Positions 36,561-45,596 of a stretch of 64,000 bases of DNA are shown piece by piece (positions within the stretch are counted from its first letter, which is position 1; each line of letters opens with the position of its first letter). Origin of the DNA: Microbacteriaceae bacterium. Its GTDB lineage: Bacteria > Actinomycetota > Actinomycetes > Actinomycetales > Microbacteriaceae. A model generated the notes under the pieces. The model saw only the letters and a list, made by a program, of their open reading frames with translations, did no database searches and was not told the origin of the DNA. Position numbers and translations under genes: made by a program. The DNA lies in NCBI GenBank assembly GCA_025464975.1, contig JAODMT010000015.1, positions 17,413-81,412 of the forward strand, in the 5' to 3' direction.

Positions 36561-37649
36561 ATGTCGCTCATCACCCGCGCGCGCGCCTCGCTCGTCGATC
36601 TCGAAGTCGAGACCGTGCGCACCGATGCCGTGCAAACCTTCCTCAAGCAGGAGACGATTTTCGTGGAGATCGTCACCGGTGACGGGCTGACCGGAGTCGG
36701 GTACAGCTACACCATCGGGACGGGGGGTCGCGCAGTGCTTTCGATGCTGCGCGACCATCTCGTGCCGATGCTCCCGGGTCGTGATTCCAGGGACATCGAA
36801 CGCCTCTGGAGCGACCTATTCAGCTCGACGAGGGCGACGACAGTCGGCGCGATCACGTCCCTCGCGCTGGCTGCCGTCGATACCGCTCTCTGGGATCTCA
36901 AGTGCAAGCGTGCCAATGGTCCGCTGTGGCAGGTCGCGGGCGGGTTTCGCCCCTCAATTCCGCTCTATGACACCGAGGGGGGCTGGCTGCACCTCAGCAC
37001 CGAGGAACTCGTCGCGGGAGCAGCGGCATCTCAGGCCGCCGGGTGGAACGGGCTCAAGATCAAGGTCGGAAAGCCCTCGGCCCGCGAGGACCGTGAAAGA
37101 CTGCTCGCGGTGAGAGAAGCCGTCGGTGACGAATTCGACATCATGGTCGACGCCAACCAATCGATGACTGCTGCCGAGGCCATCCGCCGGGCGCATGCCT
37201 TCGACGACGTGGACCTGGCCTGGTTCGAGGAACCGCTCCCCGCCGACGACGTCGCCGGTCACGTGCGTCTGGCCCAGTCGACGAGCATTCCCGTCGCCGT
37301 CGGAGAATCGCTCTACTCGATTGGTCAGTTCCGTGACTATCTCGAGCGCGGTGCGGCGAGCGTCGTGCAAGTGGATGTCGCCCGAGTCGGTGGGATCACA
37401 CCCTGGCTCAAAGTGGCTCACCTTGCCGAGGCCTTCAACGTCTCGGTCAGCCCGCATTTCTTGATGGAACTCCACGTCAGCCTCGTTGCGGCCGTTCCGA
37501 ACGGACAGTACGTCGAGCACATTCCGCAACTGCGCGCGATCACCACGAAAGAGATGACGGTCGAGGCCGGCCATGCCATCGCGCCGAACACGCCAGGTCT
37601 CGGCATCGACTGGGATCGTGACGCGATCGACGATCGGACCGTCGCGTGA
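36561..37649 (+). CDS. Mandelate racemase/enolase superfamily sugar-acid dehydratase
   Basis: A 362-residue member of the MR subgroup. The catalytic KxK is in GLKIKVGK, metal ligands are in MVDANQS (Asp), WFEEPLP (Glu) and VAVGESL (Glu), and the Asp/His dyad is in VVQVDVARVGG and SPHFLMELH. Such enzymes dehydrate aldonic acids to 2-keto-3-deoxy acids. The N-terminal capping domain fits the family length. TAGGA precedes the ATG at 36561. Its end overlaps the first permease start (GTGA). The exact acid is not predictable. Confidence 0.88.
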   Translation: MSLITRARASLVDLEVETVRTDAVQTFLKQETIFVEIVTGDGLTGVGYSYTIGTGGRAVLSMLRDHLVPMLPGRDSRDIERLWSDLFSSTRATTVGAITSLALAAVDTALWDLKCKRANGPLWQVAGGFRPSIPLYDTEGGWLHLSTEELVAGAAASQAAGWNGLKIKVGKPSAREDRERLLAVREAVGDEFDIMVDANQSMTAAEAIRRAHAFDDVDLAWFEEPLPADDVAGHVRLAQSTSIPVAVGESLYSIGQFRDYLERGAASVVQVDVARVGGITPWLKVAHLAEAFNVSVSPHFLMELHVSLVAAVPNGQYVEHIPQLRAITTKEMTVEAGHAIAPNTPGLGIDWDRDAIDDRTVA

Positions 37650-38719
37650 CCCCCGAGACCCAGCAGCACGGTGTCGTGCGTCGTGTCATCGCCACTCCCC
37701 GGTTCTTTCTCGCAATCGTCATCATTGCCCTCGTCATCTTCTTCGGCAGCGTGAAGCCCGCCTTTTTCAGCGGGCCGTTCGTGATCGCACCGCTACTGAC
37801 CAGCGTCGCGATCTTCACGGTGGTCGGTCTCGCCCAGATGATGGTGCTTTCGATCGGCCATATGAATCTGGCCGTTGGGCAGATGGCGTCGTTCGGAGCC
37901 ATGTTCATGGGCATGAGCTACGACCTGTGGAAACTGCCGCTGCTGGTTGGCTTGGGAATCGGGCTGGTGGCGGGGGCCGCCGTCGGTGGCCTGTCAGGGT
38001 GGCTGGTCGCCCGCACGGGGGTCAACTCCTTCATCGTCACCCTCGCGATGAGCTTCGCGCTCATCGGCCTTGTGCCGACCGCTTATTCCGCCCTGGCCAC
38101 GGGGTCTGCGTTCATTGCCAAGCCGAGCGGGCTCGACGTAATCGGGCGCGACAGTTTCGCCTCCTTCTGTTTCGCGGGATATTGCGGGCCAAACGCGATC
38201 CCGATCATCGTGGTTCCCGCGATCGTCGTGATGCTGATTGTCGGCTATCTCTACGCTCGAACCAGGCTCGGTCGAGAACTGCTGATGACCGGCAGCAACG
38301 TGAAGGCGGCGACGCTCTCGGGAATCCCAACGGGCCGGCGTATCGTGCTCGCCCATGCGCTGTCTGGTCTGCTCGCGGCGCTCGCCGGGTTCTTCCTCGC
38401 ATCGAGCACCGGTTCCTTCACGCCGGGGATCGGCGATGAGTTCATGCTGCAGTCCTTCGTCGGACCGATTCTCGGCGGCACCCTCCTCGCCGGAGGCTAT
38501 ATCTCCGTGTCCGGAACCTTTCTCGGAATAGTTCTCACCCTCCTGATCCGCAAGGGGCTCGACCTGTTCGGTGTCGGGATCGAGACGCTCAATGTGCTCC
38601 TCGGTCTCATCCTCATCATCGCCCTCTCGACCGATCGCATCCGACTGCTCGCGCGACGGCGATCTGTGAAGCGAGTGCAGCAGACCGATGCTCTCCTGAT
38701 CGAAGGGAACCCCCTGTGA
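37646..38719 (+). CDS. Sugar ABC transporter permease 1 (CUT2/RbsC type)
   Basis: A 357-residue BPD_transp_2 family permease with about 8-10 membrane segments. The signature LSIGHMNLAVGQM and the conserved cytoplasmic loop GRELLMTGSNVKAATLSGI are typical. Its GTG start overlaps the dehydratase stop. Two separate RbsC-type permeases imply a heterodimeric channel, as in rhamnose and autoinducer-2 type systems. Confidence 0.92.
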   Translation: MTPETQQHGVVRRVIATPRFFLAIVIIALVIFFGSVKPAFFSGPFVIAPLLTSVAIFTVVGLAQMMVLSIGHMNLAVGQMASFGAMFMGMSYDLWKLPLLVGLGIGLVAGAAVGGLSGWLVARTGVNSFIVTLAMSFALIGLVPTAYSALATGSAFIAKPSGLDVIGRDSFASFCFAGYCGPNAIPIIVVPAIVVMLIVGYLYARTRLGRELLMTGSNVKAATLSGIPTGRRIVLAHALSGLLAALAGFFLASSTGSFTPGIGDEFMLQSFVGPILGGTLLAGGYISVSGTFLGIVLTLLIRKGLDLFGVGIETLNVLLGLILIIALSTDRIRLLARRRSVKRVQQTDALLIEGNPL

Positions 38720-39729
38720 ATCGCTCAGCCGCTTCGTTCTTCACCTCGCAGAACTTCACCCTGTTCGCGATCGTGATTGTCGGTGCAGCCGCACTCGGCG
38801 TGACCTCACACGGGGGGTTCTTCGACTCGATCTCGGTGACAACTTTCTTCACCTTTCTCGCCGTGCCCATCCTCATCGGCCTGGCGCAGATGGTAACCCT
38901 CGCCGTCGGTCAGCTCAACCTGGCCGTGGGTTCGATCGGTGGGTTCACCTCGTGTCTCGCGGGGGTGCTCATCTCGAGCCTCGGAGTTTCGCCATGGGTC
39001 GGCGCGTTGTCCTGCCTGGTCGTGGGGGCGGTAGTCGGACTCATCAACGGATCCCTGGTGGTTTTCACCCGGATCAACGGATTCATCGTGACGCTTGCGA
39101 CCATGACGATTCTGCTTGGTGCCCAGTACGGGCTCGTGGGAACCCGAACCATCTCGAGCACGAAGTGGGAGTCGGTCTACGCGCTCGGCAGGGCTTCGCT
39201 CCTCGGCATCCCGGTGATCTTCTGGATCGCGATCGCGATGGCGATCGTGCTGCGGCTCGCCTTTTCCCACACCGTGACCGGGCGCCATCTGCTTGCCAGC
39301 GGCGGCAATCCGATCGCTGCCGGTCTTGCCGGCATCTCGAACGACCGGAGTGTCGTGATCGCCCACACTGTCTCCGGTCTGCTGTGCGGGGTCGCATCCT
39401 TCGTATCGCTTGCCTCACTCTCCGGGGTGAACCAGAGCGTCGGAGGGGACTGGTTGCTTTCGAGTTTTGCCGCGCCCATCATCGGCGGGGTGGCGCTCAC
39501 CGGCGGCAGCGTTGCCATCTTCGGCACCGTGCTAGCGGCCACGATCGTGCGGCTCGTCGACAGCGCGCGCGCCGAGCTCCAGCTCGCTCCGAGCTGGGTC
39601 AACTTCGTCGTGGGGGCGGTCGTGCTCGGCACCGTGGCGCTCGGTAGGTTCCGTGCGGTTCGCGCGGCAAGGCGCATCAAACAGCCCGTAGCGGGTTCAT
39701 CCGTGACGATCGTGGAGAGTGCACAGTGA
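38716..39729 (+). CDS. Sugar ABC transporter permease 2 (CUT2/RbsC type)
   Basis: A 337-residue permease of the same family as its neighbour. It has LAVGQLNLAVGSIG and the loop GRHLLASGGNPIAAGLAGI. A GTG start overlaps the preceding stop by four bases, and its own stop overlaps the ATPase start, keeping subunit ratios coupled. Confidence 0.92.
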   Translation: MNRSAASFFTSQNFTLFAIVIVGAAALGVTSHGGFFDSISVTTFFTFLAVPILIGLAQMVTLAVGQLNLAVGSIGGFTSCLAGVLISSLGVSPWVGALSCLVVGAVVGLINGSLVVFTRINGFIVTLATMTILLGAQYGLVGTRTISSTKWESVYALGRASLLGIPVIFWIAIAMAIVLRLAFSHTVTGRHLLASGGNPIAAGLAGISNDRSVVIAHTVSGLLCGVASFVSLASLSGVNQSVGGDWLLSSFAAPIIGGVALTGGSVAIFGTVLAATIVRLVDSARAELQLAPSWVNFVVGAVVLGTVALGRFRAVRAARRIKQPVAGSSVTIVESAQ

Positions 39730-41246
39730 CCGAGACCTACGCGCTGGAGGCAACTCACCTCACGAAGTCCTTTCCCGGAGTGAAGGCTCTCGACCGGGTC
39801 AGCTTGAGGCTCAAGCCAGGGGAGGTGCACGCCCTGCTCGGGGAAAATGGCGCGGGCAAGTCCACCCTCATCAAAATCCTCACCGGGGTGCATCGCGCCG
39901 ACGACGGCACGATCGCCATCGATGGTCGGGACAGGGAGATCAGCTCACCGATTGAAGCGATGGCTGCCGGTATCGGTGTTGTCCACCAGGAGCGCAATGT
40001 GGTTCCGGAATTCACCGTCGGGGAGAACATCGTCCTCAGCCGAATGCCCCGCCGGGCCGGGCGCGTCGACTGGAACACGGTGCGTAGCGAGGCCAAGCGT
40101 TGCCTCGCCCTACTGGATCTCTCGATCGACCCCGACACCCCGATGACCCGACTCTCCGCTGCGCAGACACAGCTCGTCGAGATTGCACGGGGGCTCTACA
40201 CCGAGACGAATGTTCTCTTGCTCGACGAGCCCACCGCCTCGATCAGTGCGAACGAGGCCGACCGCCTGTTCACCGTCGTTCGGCGGCTTCGCGAGCAGGG
40301 CAAGGCCGTGCTGTTCGTGAGCCACAAGCTCGAGGAGGTCTTCGCGCACTGTGACACCGTCTCCGTGCTCCGTGATGGCAAGGCGGTGCTCGAATCCAGT
40401 CCCCTGCATAGTCACAGCCGCGACGAGATCGTCGACATCATGGTGGGGAGGGCGCTCGCCGCGCTCGAAGTCCCCGATCGAGTCATCGATGATTCGGCGC
40501 CCGCGGTGCTCGAGATGCGTGGCGTCGCGACATCGGTCGGCCACCACGACGTCTCGCTTGCTGTGCGTTCTGGTGAGATTCTCGGCCTATACGGGCTTGT
40601 CGGCGCCGGTCGAACTGAACTGGCACGCTCCATTCTGGGGCTCGACCGGATCACAGCCGGCAGCCTTGAGGTTCGCGGTTCCGCAGTCACCATTCGATCG
40701 GTTCGCCAGGCGCTTCAGGACCATCGCATCGGGTACGTCACTGAAAATCGCAAGGAAGAGGGCGTCTTTCTCGGACAGTCGGTTGCGCGAAACATCGCGG
40801 TAACGGTCTGGGCGAAGCTCGAACGTGCGCTCGGTTTCGTCAGCACGAAATCGGAGCGGTCGCTCGGGGCCACCTTTGTCGGCGACCTCGACATCCGGGT
40901 CTCGAGCCAGTCGCAGCTCGTCGGCGAGCTCTCCGGTGGCAACCAGCAGAAGGTATCCCTCGCCAAGTGGCTCGCCGCGAAGACTGAGATTCTCATCATC
41001 GACGAGCCGACGGTCGGCATCGACGTGCGCACGAAACGCTCGTTCTACGACCTCATCTGGCGTCTAGCGGACGAGGGTCTCGCAATCCTTCTGATCTCCA
41101 GTGATCTGGCCGAGATGGTTACCCTCGCCGATCGGATCGCCGTCATGGATCAGTTCGCCATCACGGGCGAACTCGACAACACGCACGACTACGACTCGAT
41201 GAGCCAGTCCATCATCCGCCTCATCCATGGAACGCAAGTCGCCTAG
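39726..41246 (+). CDS. Sugar ABC transporter double ATP-binding protein (RbsA type)
   Basis: A 506-residue tandem ABC ATPase. The first domain has Walker A GENGAGKST, signature LSAAQ and Walker B LLLDEPTASI. The second has the degenerate Walker A GLVGAGRTEL that is normal for this class, signature LSGGNQQK and IIDEPTVGID. It powers the CUT2 importer encoded upstream. It starts with GTG overlapping the permease stop and is the last gene of the operon; the next gene is convergent. Confidence 0.94.
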   Translation: MTETYALEATHLTKSFPGVKALDRVSLRLKPGEVHALLGENGAGKSTLIKILTGVHRADDGTIAIDGRDREISSPIEAMAAGIGVVHQERNVVPEFTVGENIVLSRMPRRAGRVDWNTVRSEAKRCLALLDLSIDPDTPMTRLSAAQTQLVEIARGLYTETNVLLLDEPTASISANEADRLFTVVRRLREQGKAVLFVSHKLEEVFAHCDTVSVLRDGKAVLESSPLHSHSRDEIVDIMVGRALAALEVPDRVIDDSAPAVLEMRGVATSVGHHDVSLAVRSGEILGLYGLVGAGRTELARSILGLDRITAGSLEVRGSAVTIRSVRQALQDHRIGYVTENRKEEGVFLGQSVARNIAVTVWAKLERALGFVSTKSERSLGATFVGDLDIRVSSQSQLVGELSGGNQQKVSLAKWLAAKTEILIIDEPTVGIDVRTKRSFYDLIWRLADEGLAILLISSDLAEMVTLADRIAVMDQFAITGELDNTHDYDSMSQSIIRLIHGTQVA

Positions 41247-41321
41247 CTGCGAGCGGTTGGGATCGCGCTCCCAAGGCCGACCCGGGTAACGGAATCGGCC
41301 AGCGCGAGCCGGACGCGTCGG

Positions 41322-42392
41322 TCAGCGTTTCTTGCGGCCACGAGGCGGCCGGTGGTGTTCGCTCGACCGGCGGATGCTGCGACCCTCGCGGACATCTTCG
41401 CTCCGGTTTCGCGCGGCACGGTCGCTCGCCTCCGTGTCCCGACGCGGAAGCTGAATCTGCCGCTCGGCCGCAACCCCCGCCTCCAGCTGCTTCGCTCGTT
41501 CGAATTGGGCGTCGACCTCGGCACCGAAAAGCAGGGTGAGGTTCGAGATCCAGAGCCACAGCAGAACGAACACGATGCCGGCGAAGGAACGGTATGTGCG
41601 GTCGTAGTGCGCAAAGTCTTTGACGTAGGTCCCGAAGAGCAGTGAGACTCCGACGACCACGATCACGGAGACGAACGCGCCCTCGCTCATCCAGCGGAAT
41701 TTCGGTTGCTCTACGTTCGGGGTCGCGTAGTACAGGATCGCGACCGTGAGAACGACGGCGAGCACGAGCAGTGGCCACTTGACCACCGACCAGACCGTGA
41801 GCGGTGTTGACCCGATGTGGAGGGCATCCCCGACGCCCGTGGTCACCGGGGCGGAGAGCACGAGGGCCGCGAGAGTGATGAGAACAAGCGCCGCAACGGC
41901 TAGCGCGACCAGAATTTGTTGCGGCTTGAGCTTCCAGATCGGCCTGCCTTCGGTGATCTCGTAGATGCGATTGAGGGAGCGTCCGAATGCGGCGACGTAC
42001 GACGAGGTCGCCCAGATCGAGATGAGCGTGCTCGCGACGAAAGCAAATCCGATGGTCGGCGAGCTGCTGAACTGCTCGAGCGGTTGCTTCAGCAAACTGA
42101 TCGCCGAGCCCGGGGCAACGTCATCGATGGTTGAGAGCAGGGCGGAGACCGATTCCTTGCCCTGCCCGAACATCGTGGAAAGTGACATGAGCGCGACGAT
42201 CGACGGCGCAATGGCGATGGCGCCGAAGTAGGTGAGAGACCCGGCCATGTCCGCGAGGCCGTGGGCGATAAATCCGTGGATGGTTCGCCGGTAGACGAGC
42301 CTCCAGGACGCCGCCGACAGCCCGCGCCGCGACCGAGGGGAGCCCTCTCCCCGCGGTGCATCCGCAAGATCTTCGCTCGCGCCCTGTGCCAC
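41322..42392 (-). CDS. YihY/BrkB family membrane protein
   Basis: A 356-residue integral membrane protein with five to six hydrophobic segments between about residues 40 and 290 and a charged C-terminal tail rich in Arg and Glu. The segment IWATSSYVAAFGRSLNRIYE and the helix LLWLWISNLTLLFGAEVDA mark the YihY/UPF0761 family, once misnamed ribonuclease BN; function unknown. The GTG at 42392 was chosen for the GGGGAGG five bases upstream; a longer start at 42440 is less likely. Confidence 0.88.
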   Translation of the reverse strand: MAQGASEDLADAPRGEGSPRSRRGLSAASWRLVYRRTIHGFIAHGLADMAGSLTYFGAIAIAPSIVALMSLSTMFGQGKESVSALLSTIDDVAPGSAISLLKQPLEQFSSSPTIGFAFVASTLISIWATSSYVAAFGRSLNRIYEITEGRPIWKLKPQQILVALAVAALVLITLAALVLSAPVTTGVGDALHIGSTPLTVWSVVKWPLLVLAVVLTVAILYYATPNVEQPKFRWMSEGAFVSVIVVVGVSLLFGTYVKDFAHYDRTYRSFAGIVFVLLWLWISNLTLLFGAEVDAQFERAKQLEAGVAAERQIQLPRRDTEASDRAARNRSEDVREGRSIRRSSEHHRPPRGRKKR

Positions 42393-42493
42393 GTGAACCT
42401 CCCCGACTCCCAGTGTCGCGAGTGCCCAACGCTGCCTCAAGTCGTAGCGCGCCGTGGCCGCCCGGAGTAGGACCGGTCAGCGCTGGCGAAAGG

Positions 42494-42895
42494 TCAGTTC
42501 TGGCGGGGTGTGAGCGAGCGCTTGTACGCCTTCACCGCTTTCACCCTCGCGTTTTCCTCGTTCACTTCGGCATGGACGGCGCGCTCGCGCACGAGCCATT
42601 CCGGGGGATTCTGCAACAATCCCGCGATCTGTTCGCTCGTCAGCGGCTCGGTGACTTCTCCGCGCGCCAGCCCGGCGTTTGACACTCCGAGCTTGTGCGC
42701 GACGACTGGCCGCGGATGCGGACCAGTTTTGCGCAAGTCGACGAGCCACTGCGGGGGACGCGCGATCATGTCGTTAAGCTCGTCTCGGGATACAGGCTGG
42801 CTCTGGAATGATTCCGGGGTGGCGGGCAGGTAAACGCCAAGTTTTTGGGCCGCCGTGGCGGGTTTCATGGTCTGTGTAGATTTCGCCGACGTCAT
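42494..42895 (-). CDS. DUF5997 family protein
   Basis: A 133-residue protein that matches my recollection of DUF5997, known in actinobacteria. Two related halves are visible, each with PPQWL/PPEWL; between them HPRPVVAHKLGVSNAGLARGEV reads like a helix-turn-helix. The gene is divergent from an orphan LysR-type effector domain 54 bases away, suggesting the pair works together. Starts at 42895 (MTSAK) or 42868 (MKPAT) are both possible. Confidence 0.78.
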   Translation of the reverse strand: MTSAKSTQTMKPATAAQKLGVYLPATPESFQSQPVSRDELNDMIARPPQWLVDLRKTGPHPRPVVAHKLGVSNAGLARGEVTEPLTSEQIAGLLQNPPEWLVRERAVHAEVNEENARVKAVKAYKRSLTPRQN

Positions 42896-42949
42896 CCGCC
42901 CAGCGTAGCCTGAGACCCCTGCCCGCTTCACCGCCTCGATACGGAAAGG

Positions 42950-43615
42950 ATGCTCGTGCAGGAGACTCCCGTCACTCTGACGATCGCGTCCCTCCCGGGC
43001 GTCACCCTCACGAAGTGGACCCGGGCGTGGGCGCAGCGCCAACGCCACATTCCGCTCGCCTTCATCTCAACGAGTGCCGCCAACCAGGAGTCGGTGCTCC
43101 GCGACGGACTCGCCGACGTGAGCTTCGTGCGCTTGCCCGTGGATCGGACCGGCCTGAGCGTCATTCCGCTCTATGACGAAGCGTTCGTGGTGGTCGTGCC
43201 GAAGGATCATCCGGTCTCGGCCTTCGAGGGAGTCAGCGTCGCCGATCTGGCGGACGAGGAGCAGGTTTCGAATGATCTCTCGAGTGAGGATGCGGTTGGC
43301 CTGGTCGCGGCGGGTGGCGGCATCGTGATCCTTCCGCAGTCGCTCGCCCGGTTGCATACCCGCAAGGACGTGGTGGCCCGCCCGGTCACCGATCTGCCGA
43401 CGAGCACGATCGCGATCGCCTGGATGGAGGAGCGCACCACTTCGCAGGTTGACGAATTCGTCGGAATCGTGCGTGGCCGCACCGCGGCCAGTTCGCGAGC
43501 CGTCCCCACCCCCAAGCTCGCCAAGGCCTCGAAAAGCCCCTCGCCGCAGAGGCCCACTCCGCAAAAAACTCGCGGTGGACGGTCGGGCCGCACCCGCAGG
43601 TCGGGTGGCCGCTAG
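42950..43615 (+). CDS. LysR-type effector-binding domain protein without DNA-binding domain
   Basis: A 221-residue protein. Residues 7-175 look like the LysR substrate-binding fold (VSFVRLPVDRTGLSVIPLYDEAFVVVVPKDHPV), yet the N-terminal helix-turn-helix of LysR regulators is absent and nothing upstream encodes one. The tail from about 180 is basic and low in complexity (Arg, Ser, Pro, Lys), possibly nucleic-acid binding. It is divergent from DUF5997, and its stop overlaps the start of the next small membrane protein gene. Confidence 0.82.
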   Translation: MLVQETPVTLTIASLPGVTLTKWTRAWAQRQRHIPLAFISTSAANQESVLRDGLADVSFVRLPVDRTGLSVIPLYDEAFVVVVPKDHPVSAFEGVSVADLADEEQVSNDLSSEDAVGLVAAGGGIVILPQSLARLHTRKDVVARPVTDLPTSTIAIAWMEERTTSQVDEFVGIVRGRTAASSRAVPTPKLAKASKSPSPQRPTPQKTRGGRSGRTRRSGGR

Positions 43616-43974
43616 TGGCGTCAACGCTGAGAGTCTTGCTTCGCCGCCTGACCCCGTTCCGCGTCGCGTGCGGAATGGCACTTCTGGTCGCCGTTCTCGC
43701 GACCTTGGACCTCGGGATCATCGCCTTCGGCGCCGTCGCTGCTGCCGCGTCCTCGGTGAACGACCCGACCAGCCTGTTGGTTGATCTCGGAGCGGTGCTC
43801 GTTTACTTCACCTTCTACCCGGCCGTCTTCGTGGCCGCGCTCACCCTCATGCTGGGCATCCTGGTCGTCTGGCGCAGGCCGGATGCTCGCCAACTGGGCG
43901 TCGCGCTCATGGCGGCAGGCGTGCTTTCTGCGATCTTCGTCGTGATGATCCTCGCGCCGCGCCTGCTCGGCTGA
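43615..43974 (+). CDS. Small multi-pass membrane protein
   Basis: A 119-residue protein with three hydrophobic segments at about residues 19-45, 55-85 and 95-115. The GTG start overlaps the preceding stop (TAGTG), so it is coupled to the LysR-like gene. No family is recognised. It ends 10 bases from the convergent oxygenase-like gene. Confidence 0.7.
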   Translation: MASTLRVLLRRLTPFRVACGMALLVAVLATLDLGIIAFGAVAAAASSVNDPTSLLVDLGAVLVYFTFYPAVFVAALTLMLGILVVWRRPDARQLGVALMAAGVLSAIFVVMILAPRLLG

Positions 43975-43983
43975 GGTTGAGGT

Positions 43984-44760
43984 TTAGGCCTCGGGGTCGA
44001 CTGGGCCCGCGTCGGCCTTTCCCCGAGCGGCGAGGTTCGCGGCGCGCTCGGCGAGACGGCGCTGCACCTCTGTCTGGGCATCCTCAATCGCCTTGGGGTC
44101 GAGGTACGGGTTCTCGTGGTCGTTGGTTCCGTTGTGCTTCGCGATGTAGGCGTCGAGCTCTGGGCCGGACTCCCACGACGTGATGAGGCAGTAACGCGGC
44201 TCCGGTCCCTTGTGCCACACCGCGTGCCAGAAGCGCTGCGTGTCGACGATGATCTGGGCGCCGGCCGGAAGGGCGATGCGGACCTCGGTCGACGGGTTGA
44301 AGCGGTCTTCGCGCAGCGTCATGAACGACTCCGGGTCGTCCGTCAGGTTGAAGAACCCGCGAACGATCCAGCCGGTTCCATCCGGGTTGAGGCGGTTGTT
44401 GTCGTCCTGGTGCAGGTTGTACAGCGTGTTCGCGTACTCGTTCGGCTGCAGCTCGATCACGCGGCAACGTCCGACGTTTGCGCCCGGTTCCTGAGCGCGC
44501 GCAACGAGGTGCGGCGCCTTCGCGACCTGAGACTCGATCCACACGCCGTCCTTGTCGGTACGCGGTGGGGTGTGGTTCCAGAAGCCGTTTACCTCGATCT
44601 CGCCCTTGGCGCTTGCCAGGGGGGCGAACCGGGTGACCCCTGATGACTTCCAGTCGACATACTCAAGGTCGTGCCATTCCTTGGGGTCTGCGGCCTGGTC
44701 GTACTGGTCCAGGATTACGTAGCCCTTTTCGTCCAAGAGTGCAGATTTGATGTAGCTCAA
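43984..44760 (-). CDS. Putative Fe(II)/2-oxoglutarate-type oxygenase
   Basis: A 258-residue cytoplasmic protein without a family name that I know. It shows the full facial triad spacing of non-haem iron oxygenases: His117-x-Asp119 in NLHQDD, distal His179 in QRFWHAVWH, and Arg189, ten residues later, in the position that binds 2-oxoglutarate (PEPRY). His183 is an alternative distal ligand. The C-terminal 50 residues are helical and charged. A DtxR-type iron-box-like palindrome lies just upstream, which fits an iron-linked role. The assignment is motif-based only. Confidence 0.6.
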   Translation of the reverse strand: MSYIKSALLDEKGYVILDQYDQAADPKEWHDLEYVDWKSSGVTRFAPLASAKGEIEVNGFWNHTPPRTDKDGVWIESQVAKAPHLVARAQEPGANVGRCRVIELQPNEYANTLYNLHQDDNNRLNPDGTGWIVRGFFNLTDDPESFMTLREDRFNPSTEVRIALPAGAQIIVDTQRFWHAVWHKGPEPRYCLITSWESGPELDAYIAKHNGTNDHENPYLDPKAIEDAQTEVQRRLAERAANLAARGKADAGPVDPEA

Positions 44761-44806
44761 TGGGAGCCCCTTCAGGTCAGAGAACTAGCACGTTTTAACT
44801 AGCTCA

Positions 44807-44825
44807 ACTTAGGACACCCTAACTC
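44807..44825. promoter_or_regulatory. Iron-box-like (DtxR/IdeR) site upstream of the oxygenase-like gene
   Basis: The core TTAGGACACCCTAA (44809-44822) has arms TTAGG and CCTAA, matching the half-sites of the actinobacterial iron box TTAGGTTAGSCTAACCTAA. The ATG of the oxygenase-like gene is about 50 bases away. Matches in the centre and outer flanks are partial. Confidence 0.5.
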
Positions 44826-44952
44826 ACGAGTCGAACGCGTGCCGAACCGGCGAGGCCGTTCATTTGCCTGAGTTTGCCCTCTCGCTGTTCCTCACACGCA
44901 CGTAGGATCGCCGTGCGGGCAGATAACAGCGCTCAATCATGGTGGAGACTCA

Positions 44953-45549
44953 ATGACGAACTCATCCAGCGGCGGTTCCGGATTCGACCCGCGCTTCGAT
45001 CCCGCATTTCAACCCGGCTATAAGCCGGAGGTGCACGGCCAGGGGTCACGGCCGTTCGCGCCGGCGCCCGGTGTGGATTTGCCGCCCGCAACCGGCGCCC
45101 CTGGCCGCGGTGAAGGGCACGGTGACCGGTGGCGGGATGACCCGCGCCAGGCGGACCCCGAAGCGCCAGACACCCGCGCCGCCGAACCCCAGGCACCCGT
45201 ACCGCGGGCCCCTGAATCCCGCGAGGCCGATCCTCGCGCCGTCGGCCCTCGGTCGAGGGATCGGGACCACGGTCCGGAGGAGGGGCCGACTTCCCGACGG
45301 GTCGACGCCTACCTAATGGCCCTGTGGGTGGTGAGTCTCGCCTTCGTCGCCGGCGGCCTCGCGGTGGTCGGATACATCAGCGAACGGCTCGACAAGCTGA
45401 GCCTCACCGACGGTGGGAACGGCTTCGACTACTACCTGCTGCAGGTGTACACGATCGCGGCACCGCTGCTCGTGCTGCTCGGCCTCGCCACCGCGGTCGG
45501 AACGCTGTTCCTGCTCGCGGGTCGGCGCGGCCGAACCCGCGCGCGCTGA
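44953..45549 (+). CDS. Membrane protein with long disordered N terminus
   Basis: A 198-residue protein. Residues 1-115 are rich in Pro, Arg, Asp and Glu with many PR/EP/AP pairs and no clear fold. Two transmembrane helices follow (about 120-143 and 165-190). The ATG at 44953 has GGAG ten bases upstream. No enzyme motif is seen. It converges with the Nei-type glycosylase gene. Confidence 0.75.
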   Translation: MTNSSSGGSGFDPRFDPAFQPGYKPEVHGQGSRPFAPAPGVDLPPATGAPGRGEGHGDRWRDDPRQADPEAPDTRAAEPQAPVPRAPESREADPRAVGPRSRDRDHGPEEGPTSRRVDAYLMALWVVSLAFVAGGLAVVGYISERLDKLSLTDGGNGFDYYLLQVYTIAAPLLVLLGLATAVGTLFLLAGRRGRTRAR

Positions 45550-45596
45550 GGCCGGGCAGCGAATAGCGCTCGCGCCCGGCCGGGTCGGCCTGCCGC

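Noticed and set aside
42950..43615. Complete LysR regulator
   Set aside because: There is no helix-turn-helix before the effector fold and no upstream frame that could supply one.
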